64,000 nt of DNA from Methylocapsa sp. S129 (GCF_009765995.1 NZ_LMUI01000048.1:455079-519078), one strand, 5' to 3'. Positions 43,491 through 53,005 are shown, numbered from the stretch's first letter. Notes: a model not told the origin generated them from the sequence alone. Program-made: numbers and translations.

Positions 43491-44264
43491 CTACCCCGCG
43501 CGCTGCGCCAAATACAGATGCGCCTCATAGCTCGCCTTGAACGCGCCGCCATGCGCCTCGATCGCCGCCGCGACGGCGGCGGTCAGCGCGTCGCGCTGGG
43601 CGGGTTCGAGGATCTGGCAGTCGGAACGGGTGCGCAGGAGGTCGACGTAGCTCGACGCATCGTGCGTTCGCGTCCACGGATAGCTTTTATGCGTCGCGGG
43701 GCCGAAACGCTCCGCTTCGCTGAATATCTTGGCGAGGACCCCGCCCGGCCCATACCAGTCTCCCGGCGGATCCTGCAGCAGGCGCGGCGCGTAGCGCGCA
43801 TAGAGATGGTCGATCGCTTCCCCGAGCGGGCCGGGGAGCGGCATCGACACATTGCCGAACACAGCGAGAAAGCCGCCGGGTTTGAGCGCCGCCGCCGCTT
43901 TGGCGAAACGTACGTCGGGCGCGACCCAGTGCCAGCTTTGCGCGGCGGCGACCAGCGTGAAGGCGCCGGGCTCGAGCGGCCACGCTTCGAAAGTCGCCTC
44001 CGCGAAACGCACGTTGGAGAAAGCGCCGAGCCGTTGGCGCGCGACATCGAGAAGCGCCGGCCCCGGGTCCAGCGCGAGGATGGGCAGACCTAAGCGCGCA
44101 AAGCCCTGCGTCGCCCGCCCCGTGCCGCAGCCGACCTCAAGAATGGCGTCGCCGGGCCCCAGATTCGCCAGCGCGGCGACATCGCTGAAGAGGGCGTCGG
44201 GATAATCGGGGCGCGCGGCGTCGTAGAGCGAGGCGATCTTGTCGAAGGTGAAGCGCTGTTCCAT
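43491..44264 (-). CDS. Class I SAM-dependent methyltransferase
   Basis: A protein of 257 aa. AILEVGCGTGRATQGFARLG is the SAM-binding motif I, LALDPGPALLDVARQRL motif II, FTLVAAAQSWHWVAPDVRFA motif III and ALKPGGFLAVFGN motif IV. It resembles UbiE/SmtA-like small-molecule methyltransferases; the substrate is not evident. Confidence 0.82.
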   Translation of the reverse strand: MEQRFTFDKIASLYDAARPDYPDALFSDVAALANLGPGDAILEVGCGTGRATQGFARLGLPILALDPGPALLDVARQRLGAFSNVRFAEATFEAWPLEPGAFTLVAAAQSWHWVAPDVRFAKAAAALKPGGFLAVFGNVSMPLPGPLGEAIDHLYARYAPRLLQDPPGDWYGPGGVLAKIFSEAERFGPATHKSYPWTRTHDASSYVDLLRTRSDCQILEPAQRDALTAAVAAAIEAHGGAFKASYEAHLYLAQRAG

Positions 44265-44324
44265 GCCGTTTGCCTTCCCAAATTATTCCGCCGGCAAGCG
44301 CATCTGGCGACCGACCTGCAAGTC

Positions 44325-44708
44325 TCACGCTCGATTCTCCCTAGCGAAATAGAGCACGCCGGGCAGGTCTTCGAAATGGGCGTCGCAGGTCACCAGCGCC
44401 GCTTGGCCAGCCAAAGCCGTGGCGTAGACGATGGCGTCGGCGGTCGAGAGCTTATGGCGCTTGCAAAGCTCGGCGGCGCTGAACGCCAGCGCCGTATCGA
44501 GCGGAACGACGACGCAAGTGAGCGTATACGCTATCGCCAGATCGGCCACGTCTTCGGAGCGCTCGCGCGCGAGCCATTTGGCGAGTTCAAGTTGGACGAT
44601 GGTGGGGACGATGCATTGCGCCGCGTCCGGCAGTTCCGCGTCGAGCCGCAATCCAAGCGCGCTGCCGATGAACTTCTCGATCCACGCCGATGTGTCGAAC
44701 ACGCGCAT
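44325..44708 (-). CDS. vapC: VapC-type PIN-domain toxin
   Basis: A protein of 127 aa. It has the PIN acidic residues: VFDTSAWIEKF, VPTIVQLELAKWLA, HKLSTADAIVYATAL and LVTCDAHFEDLPGV. VapC proteins are Mg-dependent RNases acting on tRNA or rRNA. The ATG overlaps the VapB stop (TGATG), so the pair is translationally coupled. Confidence 0.9.
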   Translation of the reverse strand: MRVFDTSAWIEKFIGSALGLRLDAELPDAAQCIVPTIVQLELAKWLARERSEDVADLAIAYTLTCVVVPLDTALAFSAAELCKRHKLSTADAIVYATALAGQAALVTCDAHFEDLPGVLYFARENRA

Positions 44709-44920
44709 CAATAGCGATCGTCCCTGTCGCGATAGCCCTTTGGGTCGGCGCCCCCAGCGATGCCGGTCAGCGCGTCGCGATGCGGGACGGGCGCCAACAG
44801 AACGCCGCCGCCCTTCGGGATGAAAACGAAGACCTGACCGGCCTGCCATGCCTGCGCCTCGCGCACGGCTTTCGGGATGGATATCTGGAATTTGCTGGAA
44901 AGCGTGGCGGTCGCAACCAT
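44708..44920 (-). CDS. vapB: VapB-type AbrB/MazE-fold antitoxin
   Basis: A protein of 70 aa. LSSKFQISIPKAVREAQAWQ is the swapped-hairpin AbrB DNA-binding domain; the C-terminal tail PVPHRDALTGIAGGADPKGY would bind VapC. It starts at 44920 with GAGGG upstream. A near-palindrome at 44934-44949 probably serves for autoregulation. Confidence 0.9.
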   Translation of the reverse strand: MVATATLSSKFQISIPKAVREAQAWQAGQVFVFIPKGGGVLLAPVPHRDALTGIAGGADPKGYRDRDDRY

Positions 44921-44933
44921 TTCTTACCCTCAT

Positions 44934-44949
44934 ATATCGATCGAGATAT
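44934..44949. promoter_or_regulatory. Candidate VapBC autoregulatory operator
   Basis: ATATCGATCGAGATAT is an imperfect palindrome with outer ATAT arms, 14 bp upstream of vapB in an AT-rich patch. AbrB-type antitoxins commonly bind such sites. Confidence 0.4.
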
Positions 44950-45202
44950 CGTAAGAATAGCACCGGGGACCGCCGATTCCAACCCGGCGAAGCCGCGCTT
45001 GGGCTGACGAGGTTCAATCCTCTGGTTGACGCGCGGTCCGCGACCGACTACATAGCCGCCATCCCGAATGGTTTCTGGGTCCCGGCGCCGCTTTGTGCGA
45101 CCGGGCTCGTTTGCGTTTGGGAACCCGCGCAAGGGCCGGCCTCCACCGGACGTCGCGGGCCTTTCAGCCCCGCGCTTCGGCGCGGCCATATGGAGAAAGA
45201 GT

Positions 45203-45571
45203 TTGGCTCGTATAGCAGGCGTCAATATTCCGACCAACAAGCGCGTCGTCATCGCGCTTCAATATATCCATGGCATCGGCGCCAAAAAGGCCGAGGAGAT
45301 TTGCGAGAAGGTGCATATCCCCGCCGATCGTCGCGTCGCCCAATTGACCGATTCGGAAGTGCTGCAGATCAGAGAGACGATCGATCGCGATTATCAGGTC
45401 GAGGGCGACCTGCGCCGCGAAGTGGCGATCAATATCAAGCGCCTGATGGATCTGGGCGCCTATCGCGGCCTTCGCCATCGTCGCGGCTTGCCCGTGCATG
45501 GCCAGCGCACGCACACCAACGCCCGCACCCGCAAGGGCAAGGCCAAAGCCATCGCCGGCAAGAAGAAGTGA
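45203..45571 (+). CDS. rpsM: 30S ribosomal protein S13
   Basis: A protein of 122 aa starting [15 protein letters not shown], with the helix block [14 protein letters not shown] and the basic tail [17 protein letters not shown]13 sits in the 30S head and contacts tRNA and 50S. The start is TTG at 45203 with GGAGAAAGAG upstream. It is the first gene of the alpha operon. Upstream on this side is the VapBC pair, not the usual secY-adk. Confidence 0.96.
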   Translation: MARIAGVNIPTNKRVVIALQYIHGIGAKKAEEICEKVHIPADRRVAQLTDSEVLQIRETIDRDYQVEGDLRREVAINIKRLMDLGAYRGLRHRRGLPVHGQRTHTNARTRKGKAKAIAGKKK

Positions 45572-45632
45572 CGGCTGGATCGCTTTAAGGTTTTCTCCAT
45601 TTCGCGCCGCTGGCGCTGCTAAGGACTGATCA

Positions 45633-46022
45633 ATGGCTAAGGAAGCGACCCGCGTCCGCCGGAAAGAACGCAAGAATATCGTTTCGGGCGTCGCCCATGT
45701 GAATTCGACGTTCAACAATACGATGATCACCATCACCGACGCGCAGGGCAATACGATCTCCTGGTCGTCGGCCGGCACGATGGGCTTCAAGGGCTCGCGC
45801 AAATCGACGCCCTTCGCCGCCCAGATGGCCGCCGAGGACGCGGTCAAGAAAGCCTCCGAACATGGCATGCGCATGCTCGAGGTCGAGGTTTCCGGGCCGG
45901 GCTCGGGGCGCGAATCGGCTTTGCGCGCGATCCAGGCGGCGGGCTTCAACGTCACCTCGATCCGCGACGTGACGCCGATCCCGCATAACGGCTGCCGCCC
46001 GCGCAAGCGTCGGCGCGTCTGA
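45633..46022 (+). CDS. rpsK: 30S ribosomal protein S11
   Basis: A protein of 129 aa: [55 protein letters not shown] and the basic end [15 protein letters not shown]. It lines the mRNA exit in the 30S platform. It stands 61 bp after rpsM. Confidence 0.98.
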   Translation: MAKEATRVRRKERKNIVSGVAHVNSTFNNTMITITDAQGNTISWSSAGTMGFKGSRKSTPFAAQMAAEDAVKKASEHGMRMLEVEVSGPGSGRESALRAIQAAGFNVTSIRDVTPIPHNGCRPRKRRRV

Positions 46023-46137
46023 TCCGCTGCTTCTATAATCCCAGCGAAGCGCGAGGCCGCAGCGCGCTTTCTTAAACTGTGCATCCGCGGAGGGCTGGGG
46101 AATTCGTCCCGGCCTCGACGAATGGAAGGCGATCCAA

Positions 46138-47154
46138 GTGATTCAGAAGAACTGGCAAGAACTCATCAAGCCCAAGAAACTCGAAGTCGTGCATGGCGAC
46201 GATCCCCGCCGCTTTGCGACTGTCGTCGCCGAGCCGCTGGAGCGCGGCTTTGGCCAGACGCTCGGCAATTCGCTGCGCCGCATCTTGCTGTCGTCGCTGC
46301 AGGGCGCCGCGATCACCTCGATCCATATCGACGGCGTGCTGCATGAATTCTCGTCGATCCCCGGCGTGCGCGAAGATGTCGTCGACATCGTGCTCAACGT
46401 CAAGGATATCGCGGTCAAGATGCAGGGCGAGGGACCCAAGCGCCTGGTGCTCAAGCGCAACGGCCCCGGCGCGGTGACGGCTGGCGAAATCCAGACCACC
46501 GGCGACATCCAGATCCTTAACCCGAACCTCGTCATCTGCACGCTCGACGAAGGCGCGGAAATCCGCTTCGAATTCACCGTGACGACCGGCAAGGGTTATG
46601 TCCCCGCCGATCGCAACCGCGCCGAGGATTCGCCGATCGGCCTGATGCCGATCGACAGCCTGTTCTCGCCGGTGCGCAAAGTCTCCTACCGCGTCGAGAA
46701 CACCCGCGAGGGCCAGGATCTCGACAAGGACAAGCTGACGATGACGATCGAGACCAACGGGGCGCTCGCCCCCGAGGACGCGCTCGCCTATGCCGCGCGC
46801 ATCATGCAGGACCAGCTTAACGTCTTCGTCAATTTCGAAGAGCCGCGCCGCGAAGAGGCGGCCCAGTCGATCCCCGAGCTCGCCTTCAATCCGGCTCTGC
46901 TCAAGAAGGTCGACGAACTCGAATTGTCGGTGCGCTCGGCCAATTGCCTGAAGAACGACAACATCACCTATATCGGCGACCTCATCCAGAAGTCGGAAGC
47001 CGAAATGCTGCGCACTCCGAATTTCGGACGCAAGTCGCTCAACGAGATCAAGGAAGTGCTCGCCCAGATGGGCCTGCATCTCGGCATGGAAGTGTCGGGC
47101 TGGCCGCCCGAGAATATCGAAGACCTGGCCAAGCGTTTCGAAGAGCATTACTAG
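46138..47154 (+). CDS. rpoA: RNA polymerase alpha subunit
   Basis: A protein of 338 aa. N-terminal dimerisation domain: [20 protein letters not shown] and [19 protein letters not shown]. After the linker, the C-terminal domain reads [20 protein letters not shown] and [17 protein letters not shown]. The start is GTG at 46138. It belongs to the rpsM-rpsK-rpoA-rplQ unit. Confidence 0.98.
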   Translation: MIQKNWQELIKPKKLEVVHGDDPRRFATVVAEPLERGFGQTLGNSLRRILLSSLQGAAITSIHIDGVLHEFSSIPGVREDVVDIVLNVKDIAVKMQGEGPKRLVLKRNGPGAVTAGEIQTTGDIQILNPNLVICTLDEGAEIRFEFTVTTGKGYVPADRNRAEDSPIGLMPIDSLFSPVRKVSYRVENTREGQDLDKDKLTMTIETNGALAPEDALAYAARIMQDQLNVFVNFEEPRREEAAQSIPELAFNPALLKKVDELELSVRSANCLKNDNITYIGDLIQKSEAEMLRTPNFGRKSLNEIKEVLAQMGLHLGMEVSGWPPENIEDLAKRFEEHY

Positions 47155-47164
47155 GAAAGGCAGA

Positions 47165-47288
47165 CCCTTCTCCCGCTTCGCGGGAGAAGGTGGCCTCGCG
47201 AAGCGAGGTCGGATGAGGGCCTCGCCAGGGTTCACGCCCTATAGCCAACGCCCTCACTCTACTTTCTCCCGCGAAGCGGGAGAAGGGG
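47165..47288. repeat. Family C palindromic repeats between rpoA and rplQ
   Basis: The first unit (47165-47220) holds the hairpin CTTCTCCCGCTTCGCGGGAG and the module CCTCGCGAAGCGAGG followed by TCGGATGAGGGC. The second (47251-47288) is an inverted, shortened copy with CTCCCGCGAAGCGGGAG. The two face each other and could fold into a long hairpin inside the alpha-operon mRNA, with an effect on rplQ expression. Confidence 0.8.
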
Positions 47289-47343
47289 AATTAAAACGAC
47301 GGCCGTTCCTTGGCACGGCGGCCGCAAAAACAGGAGAGCCGCG

Positions 47344-47763
47344 ATGTACCATGGACATAAATTGCGGCGGTTCAATCGGACCGCCGAGCACCGCAAGGCC
47401 ATGTTCGCCAATATGGCGCAGGCCTTGATCAAGCACGAACAGATCCTCACGACGCTACCCAAGGCCAAAGACCTGCGTCCCGTCGTCGAGAAGCTTGTCA
47501 CGCTCGGCAAGCGCGGCGATCTGCATGCGCGCCGCCAGGCGATCTCGCGCCTGCGCGACGCCGATCTCGTCAAGAAGCTGATCGACGTGCTGGGGCCGCG
47601 CTACAAGACCCGCAACGGCGGCTATCTCAGAGTCATGAAGGCCGGCTTCCGCCCGGGCGACAATGCGCCGATGGCGGTGATCGAATTCGTCGACCGCGAT
47701 GTCGAGGCGAAGGGCAAGGATTCAGGCCCCGCGCAGGACAAGAGGGCGTCGGCCGAGGACTGA
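47344..47763 (+). CDS. rplQ: 50S ribosomal protein L17
   Basis: A protein of 139 aa: [40 protein letters not shown] and [21 protein letters not shown]17 lies near the exit tunnel. It has the usual small C-terminal extension of alphaproteobacterial L17. GGAGAG lies before the ATG. The stop overlaps the next start (TGATG). Confidence 0.97.
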   Translation: MYHGHKLRRFNRTAEHRKAMFANMAQALIKHEQILTTLPKAKDLRPVVEKLVTLGKRGDLHARRQAISRLRDADLVKKLIDVLGPRYKTRNGGYLRVMKAGFRPGDNAPMAVIEFVDRDVEAKGKDSGPAQDKRASAED

Positions 47764-48158
47764 TGGACGCGGCGCCGTCTTCGGGCGCCGTCGCCGGCGT
47801 CCCCAAACTGATTTTGAAACTGGAAGGGGCGGCGCTGCTGATCGGCGCCGCCTTTTTCTATGCGCGGTTCGAGGGATCGTGGTTGTGGTTCGCCGTTCTG
47901 TTCCTTGCGCCCGATCTGTCGTTCATCGCCTATCCCGTTTCCACCCGCGCCGGCGCCATCGCCTATAATGCGGTTCACTCGACGCTGGGGCCGCTGGCCC
48001 TCATCGCGCTCGCCGCCTGGCTCGGCTGGGATCTAGGCGAACGCCTCGCCCTCATCTGGCTCGCCCATGTCGGCGCCGACCGTGCGCTGGGCTACGGCCT
48101 GAAATACGCCACAGCTTTCAACGACACCCATCTCGGACGCATCGGCAAATCCGGCTAG
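47763..48158 (+). CDS. DUF4260 membrane protein
   Basis: A protein of 131 aa with about four hydrophobic helices (LEGAALLIGAAFFYARF, WLWFAVLFLAPDLSFIAYPV, TLGPLALIALAAWLGW). The end has LIWLAHVGADRALGYGLKYA, the DUF4260 signature. It is translationally coupled to rplQ. Function unknown. Confidence 0.8.
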   Translation: MDAAPSSGAVAGVPKLILKLEGAALLIGAAFFYARFEGSWLWFAVLFLAPDLSFIAYPVSTRAGAIAYNAVHSTLGPLALIALAAWLGWDLGERLALIWLAHVGADRALGYGLKYATAFNDTHLGRIGKSG

Positions 48159-48422
48159 GCGCTGACCGCCGCCCCTTCGAAAACAGGGGCGCTCCTCTTG
48201 AATGCCTGCTTCCGGCCCCTAACTCATAGACAACGAATGATCCGGGCCCCTCTGGCAGGGATGCCGACCTCGGTCGGTTAACCCTGCGATGTCGGATCGC
48301 CGTGTTGTCTTGCGCTCGCGCGCGAGGACCGGTCGATCGCGCGGGGCCAGACGATCAGAAATTCCCCGCACAAATCGATCGAGTTCCTCAGCCGCGCCGG
48401 CGCGCCGCCAAGAGGAGCTGAT
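48159..48422. other. Intergenic, no gene recognised
   Basis: About 264 bp. No family-like frame is seen. It presumably includes the promoter of the TerB-like gene. Confidence 0.4.
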
Positions 48423-48884
48423 ATGCTAAATCGAAACGTTCACGACCGAAGGAATGTGACGCGCGCCGCGCGCGTGGCCGCGCCGCGCGACGAACGCGCG
48501 AGCGAAGCGCTGGACGTGGTCACGACAGCGGGCGCGCTGGTCGCATGCGCCGACGGCCGGGTCGCGCCCGCCGAGCGTGACGCGCTGGTGAACTTCATGG
48601 ATCGGTACGGCTTCCTGTCCATCTTCACGCGTCGTGAAATCCTCGCCGCCTTCCGACGCCGTCTCCGGCAATTTGAAAGATATAGCGCCGCCAAGGCGGC
48701 GGTCGACCGACTCGGACGATTCGCCGGTCGCTGGCCGGCGCGCCTGGCGATCGCCGCCGGGCGGGAGGTCGCCACGGCCGACGGCTATCTCCACGACCGC
48801 GAAATTCGCTTTCTGCAACTCATCCATATCGCGCTCGGCGCGCCATCGTCGCGCAGCCTCCATCATGTCGGGCGCGTAAGATGA
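48423..48884 (+). CDS. TerB-like (tellurite-resistance TerB family) protein
   Basis: A protein of 153 aa, all-helical. GALVACADGRVAPAERDALV and REVATADGYLHDREIRFLQL are the two TerB half-repeats with the ADGxxxxxE/R acidic metal-binding pattern. The basic N-terminal 30 residues may be a poor extension. It overlaps the following small membrane-protein gene by ATGA. Confidence 0.65.
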   Translation: MLNRNVHDRRNVTRAARVAAPRDERASEALDVVTTAGALVACADGRVAPAERDALVNFMDRYGFLSIFTRREILAAFRRRLRQFERYSAAKAAVDRLGRFAGRWPARLAIAAGREVATADGYLHDREIRFLQLIHIALGAPSSRSLHHVGRVR

Positions 48885-49213
48885 GCGGCGCTGCCTCGAA
48901 CGCCCCCGCTATGGCGTCGACGATCCAGTACGTGGAGCCGGACGATCCGCGGCTCGCGCTATTGATCGCGCGGCTGCCGCGCCGTCTGCGGATGGCGACG
49001 CATTGGCTGCGCCGCCCTTCTTCGCGCTGGGCGCGAATTCCGGCTGGATTGCTGCTGATCTGCGGCGGCCTGCTCAGCATTCTCCCCGTCCTCGGGCTTT
49101 GGATGCTGCCGCTGGGTCTCGCGCTGCTGGCCGAAGACGCGCCGCCGCTCAGGCGCGCCCGCGGCCGCGTTCTCGATTGGATCGAGCGGCGCTGGCCCCA
49201 TTTGCTGCGCTGA
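48881..49213 (+). CDS. Small hypothetical membrane protein
   Basis: A protein of 110 aa. The middle has two near-adjacent hydrophobic segments, IPAGLLLICGGLLSILPVLG and LWMLPLGLALLAEDAPPLRR, followed by WIERRWPHLL. I do not recognise a named family. It is coupled to the TerB-like gene. Confidence 0.6.
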   Translation: MSGAASNAPAMASTIQYVEPDDPRLALLIARLPRRLRMATHWLRRPSSRWARIPAGLLLICGGLLSILPVLGLWMLPLGLALLAEDAPPLRRARGRVLDWIERRWPHLLR

Positions 49214-49268
49214 GCGCGCGGCTCGGCTTCAGTCCAAAAGTTCTCATCGCAATCAAGGAGCATCATTC

Positions 49269-49592
49269 ATGAATAGTTTCGAAGAACGGCAAAAAGGCTT
49301 TGAAGCCCAGTTCGTGCGCGACCAGGAACTGTCGTTCCGCGTCGCCGCCCGGCGCAACAAGCTGCTCGGCCTATGGGCCGCCGAGCGGCTGGGCCTGCCC
49401 GCCGGCGAGGCCGCGGAAACTTATGCCCAAACCATTGTCGCCGCGGATTTCCAGGCGCCGGGCGACGACGACGTCATCAAGAAATTGCACGATGATTTCG
49501 CCGCCAAAGGCGTCGGCGTCTCCCAGACCGAATTGCGCGCCGAACTGGCGCGCGCCGCCACGGAAGCTTACAAGCAGCTTACCGAACGATAG
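49269..49592 (+). CDS. F1-ATPase zeta subunit (DUF1476 inhibitor)
   Basis: A protein of 107 aa: FEERQKGFEAQFVRDQELSF (the inhibitory N-terminal helix), RRNKLLGLWAAERLGL and LHDDFAAKGVGVSQTELRAE. It matches the alphaproteobacterial zeta subunit that blocks F1 ATP hydrolysis. It stands 55 bp after the small membrane-protein gene; no ATP synthase genes are in the window. Confidence 0.88.
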   Translation: MNSFEERQKGFEAQFVRDQELSFRVAARRNKLLGLWAAERLGLPAGEAAETYAQTIVAADFQAPGDDDVIKKLHDDFAAKGVGVSQTELRAELARAATEAYKQLTER

Positions 49593-49635
49593 AAGCTGGT
49601 GGTGTGCGTCAGTGAAATTGAAGGACGCCAATATT

Positions 49636-49658
49636 CCCTCCCCCACAAGGGGGGAGGG
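49636..49658. repeat. Short palindrome CCCTCCCCCACAAGGGGGG (family E, copy 2)
   Basis: CCCTCCCCCACAAGGGGGG with a following AGGG: a hairpin that repeats the right arm of the element at 43174. It lies between the zeta-subunit and TerC genes and could terminate transcription, although no T-run follows. Confidence 0.7.
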
Positions 49659-49723
49659 AACTTCCAACGCCTCATCAATTTCACAGACGTACCCACTAGG
49701 CCAGACGTATCGAAAGGTTGAGC

Positions 49724-50503
49724 ATGCACTGGCTGAGCGATCCGCAGATATGGGCGAGCCTGTTCACGCTGACCGCGCTCGAAATCGTACTCGGCATCGA
49801 TAATCTGGTGTTTGTGGCGATCCTCGCCGGGCGGCTGCCGCCGGAACTTCGCAGTCGCGGGCGGCGGGTCGGGCTGGGGCTGGCGCTCGTCGCCCGCCTT
49901 GCGCTGCTCGCCTCCATCGCCTGGATCATCGGGCTCACCGCGCCATTGTTCGAACTCTTCGGCCACGCTTTCTCCTGGCGGGACATCATCCTGATCGTCG
50001 GCGGCTTCTTCCTGCTCTACAAGGGCACAACCGAGATCCATCACCGGCTCGAAGGCGACGATGCGCATGAGGAGGCGGGCGGCAAGCGCGGCAGTTTCGG
50101 CAGGATTGTCGTGCAGATCATGTTGCTCGATATGGTGTTTTCGCTTGACAGCGTGATCACGGCGGTCGGCATGGCCAATGAGTTTTGGGTGATGGCGGCG
50201 GCGATCGTCGTCGCCGTGGCGATCATGCTCGCAGCCGCGGGGCCGCTCTCCGTTTTTATCGAGCGCCATCCGACAGTGAAAATGCTGGCGCTGAGCTTCC
50301 TGCTGCTGATCGGCATGACTTTGGTCGCCGACGGCGCCGGATTCGAAGTGCCCAAAGGCTATGTCTACGCGGCGATCGGCTTCTCGATTGTCATCGAGGC
50401 TTTGAATCAACTCGCCGCCGGGCGGCGCAAGAAGCGCCCGGGCGGTTCTGCGAGCGCAGCGTCGGAGAACGCGTTGCGGCCCGGCGACGCCGGCAAGCCG
50501 TGA
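49724..50503 (+). CDS. TerC-family integral membrane protein
   Basis: A protein of 259 aa with about seven helices. ALEIVLGIDNLVFVAILAGR and LLDMVFSLDSVITAVGMA carry the acidic residues (E, D) typical of TerC/YgjT metal-ion transport-like proteins. TerC relatives are implicated in Mn efflux. The start at ATG 49724 has AAAGG upstream. Confidence 0.88.
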   Translation: MHWLSDPQIWASLFTLTALEIVLGIDNLVFVAILAGRLPPELRSRGRRVGLGLALVARLALLASIAWIIGLTAPLFELFGHAFSWRDIILIVGGFFLLYKGTTEIHHRLEGDDAHEEAGGKRGSFGRIVVQIMLLDMVFSLDSVITAVGMANEFWVMAAAIVVAVAIMLAAAGPLSVFIERHPTVKMLALSFLLLIGMTLVADGAGFEVPKGYVYAAIGFSIVIEALNQLAAGRRKKRPGGSASAASENALRPGDAGKP

Positions 50504-50570
50504 GGCGCGGTTTTGCGCCGGTCGACGGGCCGCCCTATATCTGGCGCAAGCATTTTGCTGGAGGTGAGCT

Positions 50571-51959
50571 TTGCTTCGTTTCTTGATTGTCGCCGTTCTG
50601 GCTGTTCTCGTCGGCCCGACCATGGCGGATGCGCAGAAGGTCGTTCCGCAAAGCCCCGGCGAAGTGCATCTGTCTTTCGCGCCGGTGGTGAAAAAGGCGC
50701 AGCCGGCGGTCGTCAATGTCTACGCCTCGCGGGTCGAGACGCGGGCGTCCAATCCCATGTTCGACGACCCGATCTTTCGCCGGTTCTTTGGCGGCCAGGG
50801 CGAGAACGCGCGCACGGCCCAGTCGCTCGGCTCGGGCGTCATCGTCGATTCGAGCGGCCTCGTCGTCACCAATCACCATGTCATCGAGGGCATGACGGAG
50901 GTGAAGGTCGCACTATCCGACCATCGCGAATTCGAGGCCGAAATCGTGCTGCGCGATCCGCGCACGGATCTGGCGGTGCTCAGGATCAAGGGCGACGAGA
51001 CATTCCCGGTGCTTGAGCTTGGCGATTCCGACGCGATCGAAGTCGGCGATTTCGTCATCGCCATCGGCAATCCCTTCGGCGTCGGCCAGACGGTGACGCA
51101 GGGGATCATTTCGGCGCTGGCGCGCACGCAGGCCGGCATCAGCGATTACGGCTTCTTCATCCAGACCGACGCCGCGATCAATCCAGGCAATTCGGGCGGT
51201 GCGCTCGTCGATCTGAACGGGCGGCTGGTCGGCATCAATTCGGCGATCTATTCGCGCTCGGGCGGCAGCATGGGGATCGGCTTCGCCATCCCCGTCAATA
51301 TGGTCAAGGGCGTCGTCGCGGCGGCCAAGGGCGGCGGCAAGGCGGTCAAGCGGCCCTGGCTCGGCGCTTCGCTGCAGAACGTGTCGAAGGACATCGCCGA
51401 TTCGATCGGCCTCGATCGCCCGGTCGGCGCGCTTGTCGCAAGCCTGGACGAAGGCGGCCCGGCGGCGGAGGCGGGTCTCAAGCGCGGCGACGTCATCACC
51501 GCGATCGACGGCCAGGAGGTCGAGGACAGCGGCGGCGTCGGCTTTCGCCTCGGCGAAAGGCCGGTCGGCGGCGTCGCCTCGCTCGGCGTCCAGCGCGACG
51601 GCAAGACAATCGTGCTGCCGCTGAAACTCATCGCGGCGCCCGAAACGCCGCCGCGCGATGCGATCACGATCAAGACCCTGTCGCCGTTTCAGGGCGCGGT
51701 GGTGATCAACATCTCGCCGGCCGTCGTCGAGGAATTGTCGATCGCCAATGCGCATGAGGGCGTGGTCGTCGCCGAGGTTCCCGAAGGCACGACGGCGGCC
51801 AATGTCGGCGTGCAGAAAGGCGACATCGTCCTCGCCGTCAACGGCCAGAAGATCGCCACGACGCGCGATCTCGAAAAGGCCTCCGCCGCGCGCCCCAATT
51901 ACTGGAAGCTGACGATCCAGCGCGGCGGCCAGGTGATCCAGACGGTGATCGGGGGGTAG
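50571..51959 (+). CDS. Periplasmic serine protease, DegP/Do family
   Basis: A protein of 462 aa. Signal peptide to about residue 21. Protease domain: H103 (VVTNHHVIEG), D133 (DPRTDLAVLRI) and S208 (INPGNSGGALV) form the triad. Two PDZ domains follow: LVASLDEGGPAAEAGLKRGD and VVAEVPEGTTAANVGVQKGD. It degrades or refolds misfolded envelope proteins. The start is TTG at 50571 after GAGGTGAGC. A diverged copy of its last 100 bp lies at 54009. Confidence 0.92.
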   Translation: MLRFLIVAVLAVLVGPTMADAQKVVPQSPGEVHLSFAPVVKKAQPAVVNVYASRVETRASNPMFDDPIFRRFFGGQGENARTAQSLGSGVIVDSSGLVVTNHHVIEGMTEVKVALSDHREFEAEIVLRDPRTDLAVLRIKGDETFPVLELGDSDAIEVGDFVIAIGNPFGVGQTVTQGIISALARTQAGISDYGFFIQTDAAINPGNSGGALVDLNGRLVGINSAIYSRSGGSMGIGFAIPVNMVKGVVAAAKGGGKAVKRPWLGASLQNVSKDIADSIGLDRPVGALVASLDEGGPAAEAGLKRGDVITAIDGQEVEDSGGVGFRLGERPVGGVASLGVQRDGKTIVLPLKLIAAPETPPRDAITIKTLSPFQGAVVINISPAVVEELSIANAHEGVVVAEVPEGTTAANVGVQKGDIVLAVNGQKIATTRDLEKASAARPNYWKLTIQRGGQVIQTVIGG

Positions 51960-52131
51960 GGGCGCCGTCGACGGTTGGCGCTGCTGCGCGTCCGTCTTTT
52001 GTTAATCGAAAAATAGCGCCCACCACGACAGGTCATTACTAGAATACCTATTGCTCTTAGCTTCAGCTTCGCACTTCTCGAGGCGCGCAAACTCCGTTCG
52101 GATGACCGAATTCAGCGGCCCCTTGAATAGT

Positions 52132-52887
52132 TCAGCGCTGACCTCCGGACACCGTGATCCGTTCTCCGGTCACCCAGGCCGAACGATCGGAGGCAAGGAA
52201 GGCCGCGACCTCAGCGATGTCGTAAGGCTTGCCGATCCTCCCCAGCGGAAGGCCGGCGCCGATGGTTTTTGCGGCGGCATCGTCAACGCCCAAACCGGCC
52301 AGGCCCTCGGTTGCGGTCATGCCGGGCGCTATCGCATTGACGCGGATTTTGCGTCCGGCAAGTTCGGTTGCGAGCGCCTTCGTAATGGCGTCGACCGCGC
52401 TCTTTGAGGCGGAATAGACCACCGAGTTGGGAACGGGATTGATGCTGGAGATCGAGCTTAGATTGATGACGCTTCCGCCCCCCTCGCCGAAATAGGAAAG
52501 CGCCTCGCGGATGGTGAGGATCGTGCCGAGGACGTTGGCGTCAAATTGCCGACGGAAATCCTGTTCCGTCACTTGCTCCAAAGCGGTGAAGTTGAAGACG
52601 CCGGCATTGTTGACGAGAATGTCCAGCCGGCCAAAGGCGTCCTTCGTCGCCTCAAACAGACGCTTCACATCCACGCTCTTGGTGACGTCGGCCTGGACCG
52701 TAATCGCTTTGCCGCCGTCTTGCAGGATCGCCGCGACGACCTCGTCGGCGCCGCTTTTGCTGGAGGCGTAATTGACGACGACAGAGGCGCCGCCCCCCGC
52801 CAATTGCTTGGCGATCTGTGCGCCGATTCCTTTGGAGGCGCCGGTGACGACGGCGACCTTTCCGCTCAATTCTTTCATGTCTTTCAT
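52132..52887 (-). CDS. SDR-family oxidoreductase
   Basis: A protein of 251 aa, classical SDR: AVVTGASKGIGAQIAKQLAG, LVNNAGVF, SS..YSASK active site and APGMTATEG. The NADP-type loop is YASSKSGADE. ATG 52887 (MKDMKELSGK) has GGAGA upstream; a longer frame from 52956 overlaps the intergenic region. It is divergent from the LysR gene at 53006, which presumably regulates it. Confidence 0.86.
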   Translation of the reverse strand: MKDMKELSGKVAVVTGASKGIGAQIAKQLAGGGASVVVNYASSKSGADEVVAAILQDGGKAITVQADVTKSVDVKRLFEATKDAFGRLDILVNNAGVFNFTALEQVTEQDFRRQFDANVLGTILTIREALSYFGEGGGSVINLSSISSINPVPNSVVYSASKSAVDAITKALATELAGRKIRVNAIAPGMTATEGLAGLGVDDAAAKTIGAGLPLGRIGKPYDIAEVAAFLASDRSAWVTGERITVSGGQR

Positions 52888-52982
52888 GAAAATCTCCTTT
52901 GGATGATGGAGCGCCTCCTTCGGACGCGCTGTCGACCCCAGAGATAATTGATGCAAGATGACTGCGGTATTGCCTATCTTTT

Positions 52983-53003
52983 GATAACATATATACTGTT
53001 ATC
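52983..53003. promoter_or_regulatory. Operator-like palindrome before the LysR gene
   Basis: GATAACA, seven bases (TATATAC), TGTTATC: perfect 7-bp arms, ending 2 bp before the LysR start and about 95 bp from the SDR start. It is AT-rich and could be both -10 region and LysR binding site. Confidence 0.5.
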
Positions 53004-53005
53004 GT

